Made by a program: the position numbers and the translations under genes. The notes below the pieces were generated by a model. It had not been told where the DNA came from. It made no database searches and worked only from the letters and a program-made list of their open reading frames with translations. Of a stretch of DNA of 64,000 bases, positions 26,185-33,934 are shown in pieces. This DNA is from an uncultured Desulfosarcina sp. (lineage in GTDB: Bacteria; Desulfobacterota; Desulfobacteria; Desulfobacterales; Desulfosarcinaceae). The stretch covers positions 1,364,001 to 1,428,000 of the forward strand of contig NZ_OY764190.1 in the NCBI RefSeq assembly GCF_963668215.1, read 5' to 3'. How positions within the stretch are numbered: position 1 is the first letter of the stretch; the number at the start of each line of letters is the position of its first letter.

Positions 26185-26367
26185 CAACGTCAAGAAAAAG
26201 CCCTTGGATTCCTTCTGGAACACAAGAAACTGACCATTAAGGACTATGAAAAGCTCTGCCACGATGTGAGCCGCCGCAGCCTGCAACGCGACCTTAAAGA
26301 AATGCTGGTTAAAAGAATTATTTCAAGTGAAGGAACAACCCACCATCAGGAGTACAGGCTCCTCTAA
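26185..26367 (+). pseudogene. Fragment of a winged-helix domain (Fic-associated or similar regulator)
   Basis: In frame from 26185 to a TAA at 26365-26367 the sequence reads [49 protein letters not shown], then HHQEYRLL. This matches the C-terminal winged helix often attached to Fic or Lon-like regulator proteins. No N-terminal part is present. It lies between the two DUF4143 fragments, on the opposite strand. Confidence 0.6.
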
Positions 26368-26373
26368 ATGTTT

Positions 26374-26426
26374 GCGACAACTTCGCGACAAAGTTTGCGA
26401 CAGGTTCGCGACACGCATTTGCGACA
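26374..26426 (+). repeat. Five GCGACA hexamers at 11-13 base spacing
   Basis: GCGACA starts at 26374, 26385, 26397, 26408 and 26421, close to one helical turn apart. The array follows the stop codon of the winged-helix fragment. It could be a remnant of binding sites or decayed coding sequence with repeated residues. Confidence 0.5.
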
Positions 26427-26466
26427 AACTCACTCCCACGCCGAGCGTGGGAGCGAGTTGTGCAGT

Positions 26467-26727
26467 CTAATGCCTATCCTTCCAGAGACTGGATATCGGC
26501 ACGGCATACAAATGATTGCCAAAACCCACGACAGCATCGCCATCATAGAGCACCACGCCTTCGGCAAACCGAGTTTGAACGGCATCCCGAAGCTTGCGCA
26601 AGCCTTTGAAATCATCACTGGTCACAGTCGATGCGGCCTTCACTTCAACACCGGCAACTTTGCCGCCGGATTCCAGAATGATATCCACTTTGACTTTATC
26701 CTTGTCACGAAAATGGCGTTGAATCAT
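26467..26727 (-). pseudogene. C-terminal fragment of a DUF4143 AAA-ATPase, copy 2
   Basis: Eighty-six residues, MIQRHFRDKDKVKVDIILES, then [20 protein letters not shown].. to LYAVPISSLWKDRH, almost the same as copy 1 over the shared length. The gene is truncated upstream, where 22-base tandem repeats begin. The pair shows a local duplication after the gene was already broken, or two separate truncated copies of neighbouring paralogs. Confidence 0.75.
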
Positions 26728-26730
26728 TTT

Positions 26731-26796
26731 CCGTCCAATTGCAAGTTTTATCCCGTCTAATTGTAAGCTTTACTCCGTCTGATTGTAAGTTTTCGT
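26731..26796 (+). repeat. Three tandem 22-base repeats
   Basis: Units begin at 26731, 26753 and 26775 with CCGTCCAATTGCAAG, CCGTCTAATTGTAAG and CCGTCTGATTGTAAG, each followed by a T-rich end. There are no unique spacers, so this is not a CRISPR array. They lie at the break point of DUF4143 copy 2 and just upstream of the hipB control region, and may be terminal repeats of a lost mobile element or binding sites. Confidence 0.6.
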
Positions 26797-26820
26797 TCGT
26801 CCAAAAGAAAAATATTGCGT

Positions 26821-26857
26821 TATCGACATAAAATGATATTATGCCGCTATCGACATA
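26821..26857 (+). promoter_or_regulatory. Direct repeats TATCGACATA in the hipBA promoter
   Basis: TATCGACATA occurs at 26821-26830 and again at 26848-26857, 27 bases start to start, with an AT-rich -10-like stretch (ATATTAT) between them. They are 18 to 54 bases ahead of the hipB start. HipB-type antitoxins repress their own operon by binding repeated sites at the promoter, so these are likely operators. Confidence 0.5.
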
Positions 26858-26874
26858 TTTTTATGGAGAATCGT

Positions 26875-27129
26875 ATGCACCAAATCATGGTGTCCCCCGG
26901 CGGGCTTGGCGTAGTGTTAAGAGAACTGAGAAAGAAAAAGGGACTCACCCAGGCGGCATTAGGAGCCAGGGTCGGGCTTGACCAGAAACGGGTCTCCCTG
27001 ATCGAAAACGGGAATCCCAACGTCCGGGTGGATAGTCTGTTCAGGCTTTTCTCGGCCCTGGAGGTTGGTATGGTTCTCGAGCCCAAAGTTTTGGACGATG
27101 CGGCCAAGGATGGAGAAGATAGATGGTAA
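26875..27129 (+). CDS. hipB: HipB-type XRE antitoxin
   Basis: 84 residues from the ATG at 26875, chosen because GGAG lies seven bases before it. The helix-turn-helix reads LGVVLRELRKKKGLTQAALGARVGLDQKRVSLIENGNPNVRVDSLFRLFSALEVGMVLEPK, a classical XRE/HipB fold. It neutralises HipA and represses the operon. The gene overlaps hipA by seven bases. Confidence 0.93.
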   Translation: MHQIMVSPGGLGVVLRELRKKKGLTQAALGARVGLDQKRVSLIENGNPNVRVDSLFRLFSALEVGMVLEPKVLDDAAKDGEDRW

Positions 27130-28424
27130 CAGCGGACAGACTTCGGGTTTTGATGAACGGATCGCCCGTGGGCTGGCTCAGCCGCCGATCAAACGGAATC
27201 GTTTCCTTGAACTATGACCCGGTATGGCTGGCAAACGCCAACACCAGACCGCTGTCCCTATCCCTGCCGCTCACGACTCAAGTTTATTCCGAAGATCGTG
27301 TCGAAAATTTTTTCGATAATCTGCTGCCGGACAATATTTCCTTGCGCAATCGGCTGCAAGCCCGGATCGGGGCGGCGTCCACCCGTGCGTTCGATCTTTT
27401 GTATCATATCGGCAGGGATTGTGTGGGGGCATTACAGCTTGTGCCGGAGGGTGAATCGATCGACGTTAAAAAAATCACGGCAAACAAGGTCGATGACGAG
27501 CAGATAGAAACCATCCTCCAATCCCATACTACGATGCCCCTGGGGGTGGATCTTGATTCCGATTTTCGCCTTTCGGTAGCCGGCGCTCAGGAAAAGACGG
27601 CGTTTCTTAAAATGAAGGGTACCTGGTACAGGCCGTTTGGGGCCACCCCAACCAGTCATATTTTTAAACTGCCCATGGGTGGATTCGGGCAAAGCGAACT
27701 GGACCTGTCTGAAAGCGTGGAAAACGAATGGCTATGCCAACAGCTTCTGATCGCCTTTGGCATGCCTGTCGCCCGAACACAGATGGCATTATTCGGGGAT
27801 CAAAAGGTTTTGGTGGTGGAGCGTTTTGACCGCCGCTGGGCCGCAGACGGCTCCTGGCTGATGCGACTGCCCCAGGAAGATATGTGCCAGGCGACGGGAA
27901 CACCCGGGGCTTTAAAATATGAAGCGGACGGCGGTCCCGGCATGAGGGCGGTCATGGATTTACTTCTTGGCTCTGACCGGGCTCATACAGACAGAAAAAT
28001 GTTCATGACAGCCCAATTGCTTTTTTGGATGCTGGGAGCCATTGACGGTCACGCCAAAAATTTCAGCCTCTTTCTCCGGCCCGGCGGCCGATTTCATCTG
28101 ACCCCACTTTATGACGTGATTTCCATCTATCCGCTGGTGGCATCCCATCAAATTGCCTTACCCAAGGTGAAGATGGCCATGGCGTTATTGGGGAAGAACC
28201 GCCACTACCATTGGAAAACGATCACTCGACGGCACTGGCTGGATACGGCAAGGAAATGCCGCTATGCCGAAAAGGAAATGGCAGGAATTATAGAAAAATG
28301 CTGTGACTTGGTTACAGGCTGCATTGAAAAGGTTGCCGCAATTCTTCCGTCGGACTTTCCCGGCCATGTTGCGGAGTCGGTTTTTTCCGGCATATGGAAG
28401 GCAAGAAACCGGTTGGCGGAGTAA
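27123..28424 (+). CDS. hipA: HipA-family serine/threonine kinase toxin
   Basis: 433 residues, full length for HipA (~440). The N-terminal subdomain (RVLMNGSPVGWLSRRSNGIVSLNYD..PLSLSLPL..FFDNLLPDN) is present. The phosphate loop region (LSVAGAQEKTAFLK) and catalytic motifs GAIDGHAKNFSLF (~residue 305) and LTPLYDVIS (~327) are intact. HipA phosphorylates a tRNA-charging enzyme in known cases (GltX in Escherichia coli) and causes dormancy. Together with hipB this looks like a functional toxin-antitoxin pair at the edge of the mobile island. Confidence 0.95.
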   Translation: MVTADRLRVLMNGSPVGWLSRRSNGIVSLNYDPVWLANANTRPLSLSLPLTTQVYSEDRVENFFDNLLPDNISLRNRLQARIGAASTRAFDLLYHIGRDCVGALQLVPEGESIDVKKITANKVDDEQIETILQSHTTMPLGVDLDSDFRLSVAGAQEKTAFLKMKGTWYRPFGATPTSHIFKLPMGGFGQSELDLSESVENEWLCQQLLIAFGMPVARTQMALFGDQKVLVVERFDRRWAADGSWLMRLPQEDMCQATGTPGALKYEADGGPGMRAVMDLLLGSDRAHTDRKMFMTAQLLFWMLGAIDGHAKNFSLFLRPGGRFHLTPLYDVISIYPLVASHQIALPKVKMAMALLGKNRHYHWKTITRRHWLDTARKCRYAEKEMAGIIEKCCDLVTGCIEKVAAILPSDFPGHVAESVFSGIWKARNRLAE

Positions 28425-28430
28425 AATGGC

Positions 28431-28453
28431 GGATCGACGCGTCGACGCGATCC
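28431..28453. terminator. Weak hairpin between convergent hipA and usp genes
   Basis: GGATCG at 28431-28436 pairs with CGATCC at 28448-28453 around a GC-rich loop that can itself pair. It lies in the 57-base gap between two convergent genes. There is no T run, so it is at most a weak terminator. Confidence 0.3.
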
Positions 28454-28481
28454 AACGCAGCCAACGTATAGATTTGTAACG

Positions 28482-28976
28482 TCACTCCTCTTCCGGCAGG
28501 CGCACCACCATCACCGGAATGATGCTCCTTCTCACAACCCGGCGGGCCGTGCCCCCCATGAGGGCGTCCTTGAACATGCCAAACCCCCTGGTACCCATGA
28601 TAATCAGATCGGCGTTATTGAGGTCGGCCTGGTGGAGGATCTCGTCGGCGGCGATACCGTCCTTTACGAGAATTTTATCCACCTGAAAGGTGCAGGCATC
28701 CACTTCACTGTTGATCTCGTCGCAGAAATTGGCCAGGCGCCCCTGGATGCGCGTAACGAAATCCTCGCGTTTTTCCTCCTGGAGCTGATTCCACTTCTCT
28801 TCGCCGACAAAACCGTGAATCTGCAAAAAGGTTTCCGTGGTCAGATGTTCGATGACGTGCAGGATGGTAATACGCGCATTGTACTGCTGGGCAATGCTGG
28901 CGGCATATTTGTATGCATAGCGTGCATTTTCCGACAGGTCGGTGGCGTACAGGATGTTCTTGATTTGCGGCAGCAT
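28482..28976 (-). CDS. Universal stress protein (UspA family)
   Basis: 164 residues, one Usp domain. The N-terminal strand IKNILYATDLSENARYAYKYAASIA and the nucleotide-binding motif GTRGFGMFKDALMGGTARRVVRRS (G-x2-G-x9-G pattern) mark an ATP-binding type. It is thought to help survival under energy or redox stress. GGAGG precedes the ATG. The ferritin-like gene upstream on the same strand ends 29 bases away, so the two are probably one operon. Confidence 0.95.
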   Translation of the reverse strand: MLPQIKNILYATDLSENARYAYKYAASIAQQYNARITILHVIEHLTTETFLQIHGFVGEEKWNQLQEEKREDFVTRIQGRLANFCDEINSEVDACTFQVDKILVKDGIAADEILHQADLNNADLIIMGTRGFGMFKDALMGGTARRVVRRSIIPVMVVRLPEEE

Positions 28977-29005
28977 GGCGCCTCCTTTATACGGGTTGCA
29001 CCGAA

Positions 29006-29467
29006 TCAGTCTCCCAGTTGAGCCATATGGTCGTCATAGAGGGTCTCGAAGGTCTGTTTGTGTTTGGCCTCCTCCTGGGCCAGCATCTTGAAGAGCTTGA
29101 TGCAGTCGGCATTATCGGTTTTCGTGGCCAGGGCGTTGTACAGACGCAGGGCTTTTTCCTCGCGCTTCATGGCGATCCGGAGAATTTCGGCAAAATCCAT
29201 ACCCGGTTCGTACTTCATATCTACGAGATAGTCGCTGCGCTTGATATCCGGAATCCATTCGTAATCGTACTCCACGATGGAGCGATTGCCTTTTTTGAAT
29301 TCCTCGAGCAACGTCTGGTGCTTTTTCTCCTCTTCAACAAATTCGGCCAGGGTCTGCCTGGAAGCTGTAAAAGATTCCGTATCCACCAATTTCTGGTAAA
29401 AGTTGACCGCCTGTTTTTCCCGTTCAATGGCAAAGTCGAGGATCTCTTCGAAGGAATTGAAATTCAT
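29006..29467 (-). CDS. Ferritin-like (rubrerythrin-type) di-iron protein without rubredoxin domain
   Basis: 153 residues forming a four-helix bundle. Two metal-binding ExxH helices are visible (EFVEEEKKHQ and LAQEEAKHKQ), with partner glutamates in FAIEREKQAVNFYQKL and IAMKREEKALRLYNAL. This is the erythrin half of rubrerythrin, implicated in peroxide reduction or iron handling in anaerobes. It may take electrons from a separate rubredoxin. GGGAGG precedes the ATG, and it is co-directional with the Usp gene. Confidence 0.9.
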   Translation of the reverse strand: MNFNSFEEILDFAIEREKQAVNFYQKLVDTESFTASRQTLAEFVEEEKKHQTLLEEFKKGNRSIVEYDYEWIPDIKRSDYLVDMKYEPGMDFAEILRIAMKREEKALRLYNALATKTDNADCIKLFKMLAQEEAKHKQTFETLYDDHMAQLGD

Positions 29468-29763
29468 GGTACCTCCCTGATAGGCAAATTGATAATCGAT
29501 GGTACGTCAACAAACGGACTGACTCGTGTGGGGCGTCGCCTGCGAAGCGATTTTCGAACCGCCGCACAGGCATAATTGAGCATACTAAAAAAACGGCGGA
29601 CTTGCCATTTGTTTTTTTCGGTGTAAAGGTTCCGATGAATCATCGGGGGAATCGCCCGGCTCCGGAAATTTCAAAAAAAATGTAACACTCCTGCCGTTGG
29701 GAATCTCTTAACGCTCAATGACGATGCAATATTGAAAACTGTCTATATACGGAGGAACGCAAA
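29468..29763. other. Divergent intergenic region, no gene seen
   Basis: Holds the promoters of the ferritin-like gene (minus) and the small membrane protein (plus). A run of A and T near 29587-29625 is the most promoter-like part; no palindromic operator was recognised. The ATACGGAGGA ribosome-binding site of the plus-strand gene lies at the right end. Confidence 0.35.
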
Positions 29764-29967
29764 ATGAACATCGACCGCATTGTTCTGGGCTTTGCCGGAT
29801 TCATGATACTGATCTCTCTTTTGCTGGCTCAATTTCACTCCCTTTACTGGCTGTGGTTTACCGCCTTCGTGGGGGCCAACCTTCTTCAGTCCAGCATTAC
29901 GGGATTCTGCCCGCTGGTTAAAGTTCTCAAGCCATTGGGCGTCAAGCCGGGCAAGGCCTTCGATTAG
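29764..29967 (+). CDS. Small DUF2892-type inner membrane protein
   Basis: 67 residues. [23 protein letters not shown] and [34 protein letters not shown] form two membrane helices with the conserved N..RI start and GFCP motif of DUF2892, the membrane segment also found at the end of YgaP-type sulfurtransferases. The cysteine in GFCP is the usual conserved one. Function is unknown; some relatives are linked to sulfur handling. Strong GGAGGA before the ATG. Confidence 0.85.
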   Translation: MNIDRIVLGFAGFMILISLLLAQFHSLYWLWFTAFVGANLLQSSITGFCPLVKVLKPLGVKPGKAFD

Positions 29968-29976
29968 ACGCAGCTG

Positions 29977-30008
29977 CCCTGCCGCCGCCGCAAGCCGGGG
30001 CGGCAGGG
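29977..30008. terminator. GC-rich hairpin between convergent genes
   Basis: CCCTGCCGCC (29977-29986) pairs with GGCGGCAGGG (29999-30008), a perfect 10-base stem, nine bases after the DUF2892 stop codon. It faces the convergent gene at 30052-30411 and may serve both. No T run follows, so it is not a classical rho-independent terminator. Confidence 0.5.
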
Positions 30009-30051
30009 ACGCAAACGATCCGTCCGGGAGAAGATACCCGCCCCAGCCGGG

Positions 30052-30411
30052 TCAGTGGATATCAAGTTTCTTCTTAAGCCAGTCCTTGACTTCGCCATCC
30101 GGTGCCCAGACCCCTTTGTGGCGCCCCCCGGAATGCAAAAACCGTTTTTTGAGATCGGCAGGCATACGGATTTTGGCCAGTTCTACGGCCTGTTCGCTGT
30201 TGCGACGGATAAAATAGATCACGGGCTCGTCTTTCCAGGTATTGACCACGAAATAATGGGACACGTCGTCTTTCGATCGGATGACATAGTTACCCCGGGC
30301 CCAGTTGTTGCCCCACTCCAGATAGAGCCGGACCGCCTCTTCGGGGGTCATTTCCCAGTCGATGGCATTGACCAGATCCCTGTTGTCTTTGATTTCGTCA
30401 AGGTTCATCAT
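30052..30411 (-). CDS. Small conserved protein of unknown function (resembles DVU0772-type proteins of sulfate reducers)
   Basis: 119 residues, soluble, no signal peptide. The pattern IKDNRDLVNAIDWEMTPEEAVRLYLEWGNNWARG..VIRSKDDVSHYFVVNTWKDEPVIYFIRRNSEQAVELAKIRMP recalls a short family known from Desulfovibrio as DVU0772, a comparison made from memory. The C-terminal part (LKKRFLHSGGRHKGVWAPDGEVKDWLKKKLDI) is basic. GGAGG precedes the double ATG. Function unknown. Confidence 0.7.
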   Translation of the reverse strand: MMNLDEIKDNRDLVNAIDWEMTPEEAVRLYLEWGNNWARGNYVIRSKDDVSHYFVVNTWKDEPVIYFIRRNSEQAVELAKIRMPADLKKRFLHSGGRHKGVWAPDGEVKDWLKKKLDIH

Positions 30412-30870
30412 TTCAAACCTCCAGTTTTTTTCCTCTCGTATTTAAAACAGACTGCAACGCCTCCTTGAGGCTACCATCTGTTTGGAAGAGCCAGAACCGT
30501 GCCAAAACGGAAGTCTGCATTATCCGGCCCCACAACAGCGCATGGACAATACACTTCCGCGTGTTAAGCCTTTCGAACGAAGTGTCCGCTTCGTTTAAAC
30601 GATACACTTTTGTCTCTCTCAACGATAATTATTGAAACGAATTCCGCAAGGCGGCCTTCTCCCTTCACCCGGGGTTAAAACCGGCAGACCTTGCATTTTT
30701 CAGGAAATGGTGCATGTTATCGGGTACCTAATTCGCATCGATACCGATCTGGCATGAAATCTGTAAATTGTTGTTTTTTGCGGCGGGCATCTCAAATTTC
30801 TGTGATTTAACAACCTTTTACTGATAATAGAAACAATTTTTGCGGTCGTTGCCGACCCCATTGATTTTCC
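30412..30870. other. Intergenic region ahead of the polar amino-acid ABC genes
   Basis: 459 bases with no convincing gene. An open frame at 30413-30622 on the minus strand lacks any recognisable pattern. A hairpin AACGAAG..CTTCGTT occurs near 30578-30597. The last 100 bases are AT-rich (TGATAATAGAAACAATTTTTG) and should contain the promoter of the permease gene. Confidence 0.4.
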
Positions 30871-31698
30871 ATGATGAATACCTGTGACATTCCACTTTCA
30901 GGAAACGACGCCCGAACCGGCTGGAAGAGTCTGTTTTTGGACGTTTTGGGTGCGATAGGCACCGCCGGTCTTCTGATCTGGTTCGTCTATGCCGGCGGTG
31001 CCGGGTTGGGCTATAACTGGCAGTGGTACCGGGTTCCGCGCTATCTGTTCACCGTTTCCGAGGGCCATTTTCTGGCCGGCCCCCTGCTCAAGGGTCTCGT
31101 TGTAACCTTGAAGGTTTCGGCGGTTTCGTTGGTATTTGCCTGCTTTTTTGGCCTGGTGACTGCCATCGGCCGCCTGTCCGCATCTTTCACCGCCCGAGCT
31201 ATCGCCCGGGTCTATCTGGAAACCATTCGCAACACACCGCTGCTGGTGCAACTGTTCTTCATCTATTTCGTTTTTTCGCCGCTGGTGGGTCTTTCTCGTT
31301 TTGCCTCGGCGGTGTTGGCCTTAAGTTTGTTCGAAGGGGCCTACGCCTCTGAAATTATTCGGGCCGGGATTCTGGCGGTACCCCAAGGGCAATGGGAGGC
31401 CGCCCAAAGCATCGGGCTGAGCCCCTGGCGCATCTACCGCCATATCGTATTGCCCCAGGCCCTGCGCCATATGACGCCGCCGCTGATCAGCCAGGGGGTA
31501 TCGCTGATCAAGGATTCGGCCCTGGTCAGCACCATCGCCATCTATGATTTGACCATGAAAGGCCAGGAAATCATTGCCGAAACCTACCTGGTATTCGAAC
31601 TGTGGTTTACCATCGCTGCCATCTACCTGATGTTGACCTTCTCTTTGTCTTTGGCAACCCAAGCCATGGAGAAGCGGATGGCACTGGCAAAATACTAA
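30871..31698 (+). CDS. Polar amino-acid ABC transporter permease, first of two
   Basis: 275 residues with several membrane helices. The inner-membrane permease motif EAA---G reads EAAQSIGLSPWRIYRHIVLPQALRHMTPPLISQG, and the start of the domain is LLKGLVVTLKVSAVSLVFACFFG, as in HisM/GlnP-type permeases. It should form a channel with the second permease at 32562-33452. The two differ in sequence, which suggests a heterodimer. The gene starts the operon permease, binding protein, permease. No ATP-binding subunit is encoded nearby. Confidence 0.92.
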   Translation: MMNTCDIPLSGNDARTGWKSLFLDVLGAIGTAGLLIWFVYAGGAGLGYNWQWYRVPRYLFTVSEGHFLAGPLLKGLVVTLKVSAVSLVFACFFGLVTAIGRLSASFTARAIARVYLETIRNTPLLVQLFFIYFVFSPLVGLSRFASAVLALSLFEGAYASEIIRAGILAVPQGQWEAAQSIGLSPWRIYRHIVLPQALRHMTPPLISQGVSLIKDSALVSTIAIYDLTMKGQEIIAETYLVFELWFTIAAIYLMLTFSLSLATQAMEKRMALAKY

Positions 31699-31740
31699 TT
31701 CCGAGATAATGAAAAAGAACAAAAAGAAAGGAGTAGATTT

Positions 31741-32565
31741 ATGAAAGCTGCAACACAATCAACCCGTCTGTTGTTAATGGCGATTCTGGTGTTCAGTCTG
31801 ATTGGCGCCCCCGGAGCCATGGCCGCCGACAGTAACGATAGTGTGGTGGAACAGGTGATCCAACGCGGTGTGCTCCGGGTGGGCATGTCCACCTTCGTTC
31901 CCTGGGCGATGAAGGACAAAACCGGCAAGCTCATCGGATTCGAAATCGATGTGGCGACCCGTCTGGCTAAGGACATGGGGGTTAAGGTCGAATTCGTTCC
32001 CACCAAATGGTCCGGCATCATTCCTGCCCTGTTAACCGGCAAATTCGATGTGATCATCGGCGGCATGGGCGTTTTGCCCAGCCGGAATCTCAAGGTTAAT
32101 TTCACCGATCCTTACGATTATACCGGCATGTCCATGGTGGCCAGCAAGAAAATGGCAGTCGGCATGACCGCCCTCGAGGACTATAACAAACCCGGTGTGA
32201 TTATTGCCGCCCGACTGGGCTCTACAGCCGTTACCGCCACCAAAAAGTACCTGCCCAAGGCAGAGATTCGTATGTTCGACGATGAAGCTCAGGCATATCA
32301 GGAGGTCATCAACGGCCGCGTGCATGCCGTTGTCGGTTCTGCACCGACGCCGGCTTTCCAGGCCATCAAGAACCCGGACAAGCTTTTTATGCCGTTCAAA
32401 GACACGTTTACCCGGGAACCGATCGGCTTTGCCGTGCGCAAGGGCGATGTGGACACCCTGAATTTTTTCAACAACTGGATTGGCTATGTGGCCGCCGAAG
32501 GCTGGCTCAAGGAACGCAAGAGCTACTGGTTTGAAACCAGGGATTGGGAATCGCAGATCCAGTGA
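31741..32565 (+). CDS. Periplasmic substrate-binding protein of the polar amino-acid ABC system
   Basis: 274 residues with a signal peptide (residues ~1-29, cut after GAMAA). The mature domain is SBP_bac_3 type: VLRVGMSTFVPWAMKDKTGKLIGFEIDVATRLAKDMGVKVEFVPTKW, then FDVIIGGMGVLPSRNLKVNFTDPYDYTGMSMV. The RNLKVNFTDPY arginine and aspartate are typical amino-acid ligands. It delivers a polar amino acid to the two permeases. AAAGGAG precedes the ATG, and its stop codon overlaps the likely GTG start of the next gene. Confidence 0.94.
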   Translation: MKAATQSTRLLLMAILVFSLIGAPGAMAADSNDSVVEQVIQRGVLRVGMSTFVPWAMKDKTGKLIGFEIDVATRLAKDMGVKVEFVPTKWSGIIPALLTGKFDVIIGGMGVLPSRNLKVNFTDPYDYTGMSMVASKKMAVGMTALEDYNKPGVIIAARLGSTAVTATKKYLPKAEIRMFDDEAQAYQEVINGRVHAVVGSAPTPAFQAIKNPDKLFMPFKDTFTREPIGFAVRKGDVDTLNFFNNWIGYVAAEGWLKERKSYWFETRDWESQIQ

Positions 32566-33452
32566 TCCAAAAGAAAGGTAAAATCACCGCCATGGACCTG
32601 ATCCTGCTTTCCGGGATCGGGGCCGTGGTGGCAGGCCTGCTTTACCTGGCAACGCAAAAAGCGCAGTACCACTGGAACTGGCAGGCCCTCCCCCAATACC
32701 TGCTGCGGATGGACGAAAATACCGGCAAATGGGTTCCCGGTCTGATCCTGCAGGGAGTATTTGTCACCCTGAGGCTCAGCGTCTGGGCCACGGTGCTGGC
32801 CCTGATCATCGGTACGATCATGGGGCTTTTCCGCACCGGTTGCAGCCGCTACCGGCGGATGCTGGGCAGCGGGTACGTGGCGTTAATCCGCAATATTCCG
32901 GTATTGGTATGGATTTTCATTTTCTATTATTTCGTCGGCGACCGACTTCTGCCGGCCCTAGGCATCAATCAGGTCATGCTTATGGACGGCGGCCCGTTGT
33001 CCGGCATCCTGAGCCTGATCATGGCCGAGCCCTCGAGAATTCCCGTTTTCATTTCCGGAGCCGTGGCCCTGGCCGTGTATGAAGGCGCCTATATTACCGA
33101 AATTATCCGCGCCGGCATTCAGTCCATTGACAAGGGCCAGTGGGAAGCGTCTTCCGGCTTGGGGTTTACCCGCGCCCAACAGCTCCGCCATGTAATTTTT
33201 CCTCAGGCCCTGCGACGAGTGCTGCCGCCCTTGGCCGGTCAGTTTATCTCCACCATCAAGGATTCGGCCATCGTTTCGGTCATCTCCATCCAGGAGCTGA
33301 CCTTCCAGGGCATGGAACTGATGGCTGCAACCTTTCTCACCTTCGAAGTCTGGATTACCATCCTGGCCATTTACTTCGTCCTTTGCCTTGCCTGCTCCCT
33401 GCTGGTGGAACGGTTCGAACTGCACCTCAAAAGAGAAACCCGGCCGGCATAA
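32562..33452 (+). CDS. Polar amino-acid ABC transporter permease, second of two
   Basis: About 296 residues if it starts at the GTG that overlaps the binding-protein stop (GTGA). A TTG at 32544 and an ATG at 32592 are the alternatives; none has an ideal RBS. The membrane domain carries LQGVFVTLRLSVWATVLALIIGTIMG and the EAA-type loop EASSGLGFTRAQQLRHVIFPQALRRVLPPLAGQFIS. A long insert between helices (GINQVMLMDGGPLSGILSLIMAEPSRIPVFISG) is typical of one branch of glutamate/aspartate permeases. It pairs with the 30871-31698 permease. Confidence 0.9.
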   Translation: MIQKKGKITAMDLILLSGIGAVVAGLLYLATQKAQYHWNWQALPQYLLRMDENTGKWVPGLILQGVFVTLRLSVWATVLALIIGTIMGLFRTGCSRYRRMLGSGYVALIRNIPVLVWIFIFYYFVGDRLLPALGINQVMLMDGGPLSGILSLIMAEPSRIPVFISGAVALAVYEGAYITEIIRAGIQSIDKGQWEASSGLGFTRAQQLRHVIFPQALRRVLPPLAGQFISTIKDSAIVSVISIQELTFQGMELMAATFLTFEVWITILAIYFVLCLACSLLVERFELHLKRETRPA

Positions 33453-33934
33453 TTCCAATACGGATGGGGTGGTTTCCTTAACAAATACCACTTCCTTAGG
33501 AGCCCCCTTTCAGCTTCCACACAAACACCTACAACTTTATTTGTTGGATCAACCGGAGTTGTGATCAATATATATTATATTTAATATCAAATTGTTATAA
33601 TACAGACGCCTCTTTTTTACACAACATTGCTTGTGATTTTCGGGCCGAATTTCTTTTTCCTGTCTTCGGGAAATCGTTATAAAAGTCCCTTCAACCGAAT
33701 TTCTTGCTGCCTTCCATCACATCTATAACAATTTGAATCAACACGTCATTTATAGTGACTTTACCAACTGAAAATCCACTACAGACCCACCTTGGGAAGT
33801 ATTTTATCTATGGTGGCACACTTATTGATAAATCCAATTACTGAATACTATTTATTTTAATATTTTCAACCAGCAAAATGAATTATTTAGTTCACTGAAC
33901 AACATTCATTTTGCCCAACCAAAGGGGAGGAAGA
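33453..33934. other. AT-rich intergenic region ahead of the OFA transporter
   Basis: 482 bases without a gene, distinctly AT-rich. TATATTATATTTAATATC near 33570-33590 and TTGTTATAATAC near 33592-33603 look like a -10 region with an extended element. No palindromic operator or terminator for the upstream operon was found. AGGGGAGGA at its end is the RBS of the transporter gene. Confidence 0.4.

Larger units (their letters stand above)
25586..26874. other. Gene debris and short repeats between the restriction operon and hipBA
   Basis: No intact gene. It contains two copies of a DUF4143 C-terminal fragment in direct repeat (about 25871-26155 and 26432-26713, roughly nine in ten bases identical), a winged-helix fragment between them, five GCGACA hexamers, small hairpins of the CTCCCACGC..GCGTGGGAG kind (near 25871 and at 26433-26453), three 22-base tandem repeats and the hipB promoter region. 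Confidence 0.65.

Noticed and set aside
26731..26796. Possible CRISPR array
   Set aside because: Only three units, directly adjacent without spacers, and no cas genes in the window.
30413..30622. Open frame of 69 codons on the minus strand
   Set aside because: No ribosome-binding site and no conserved features; it includes a hairpin. It could still be a small gene but I cannot support it.
30749..30766. Sigma-54-like promoter (TGGCA...)
   Set aside because: The downstream GC element at the required spacing is missing.
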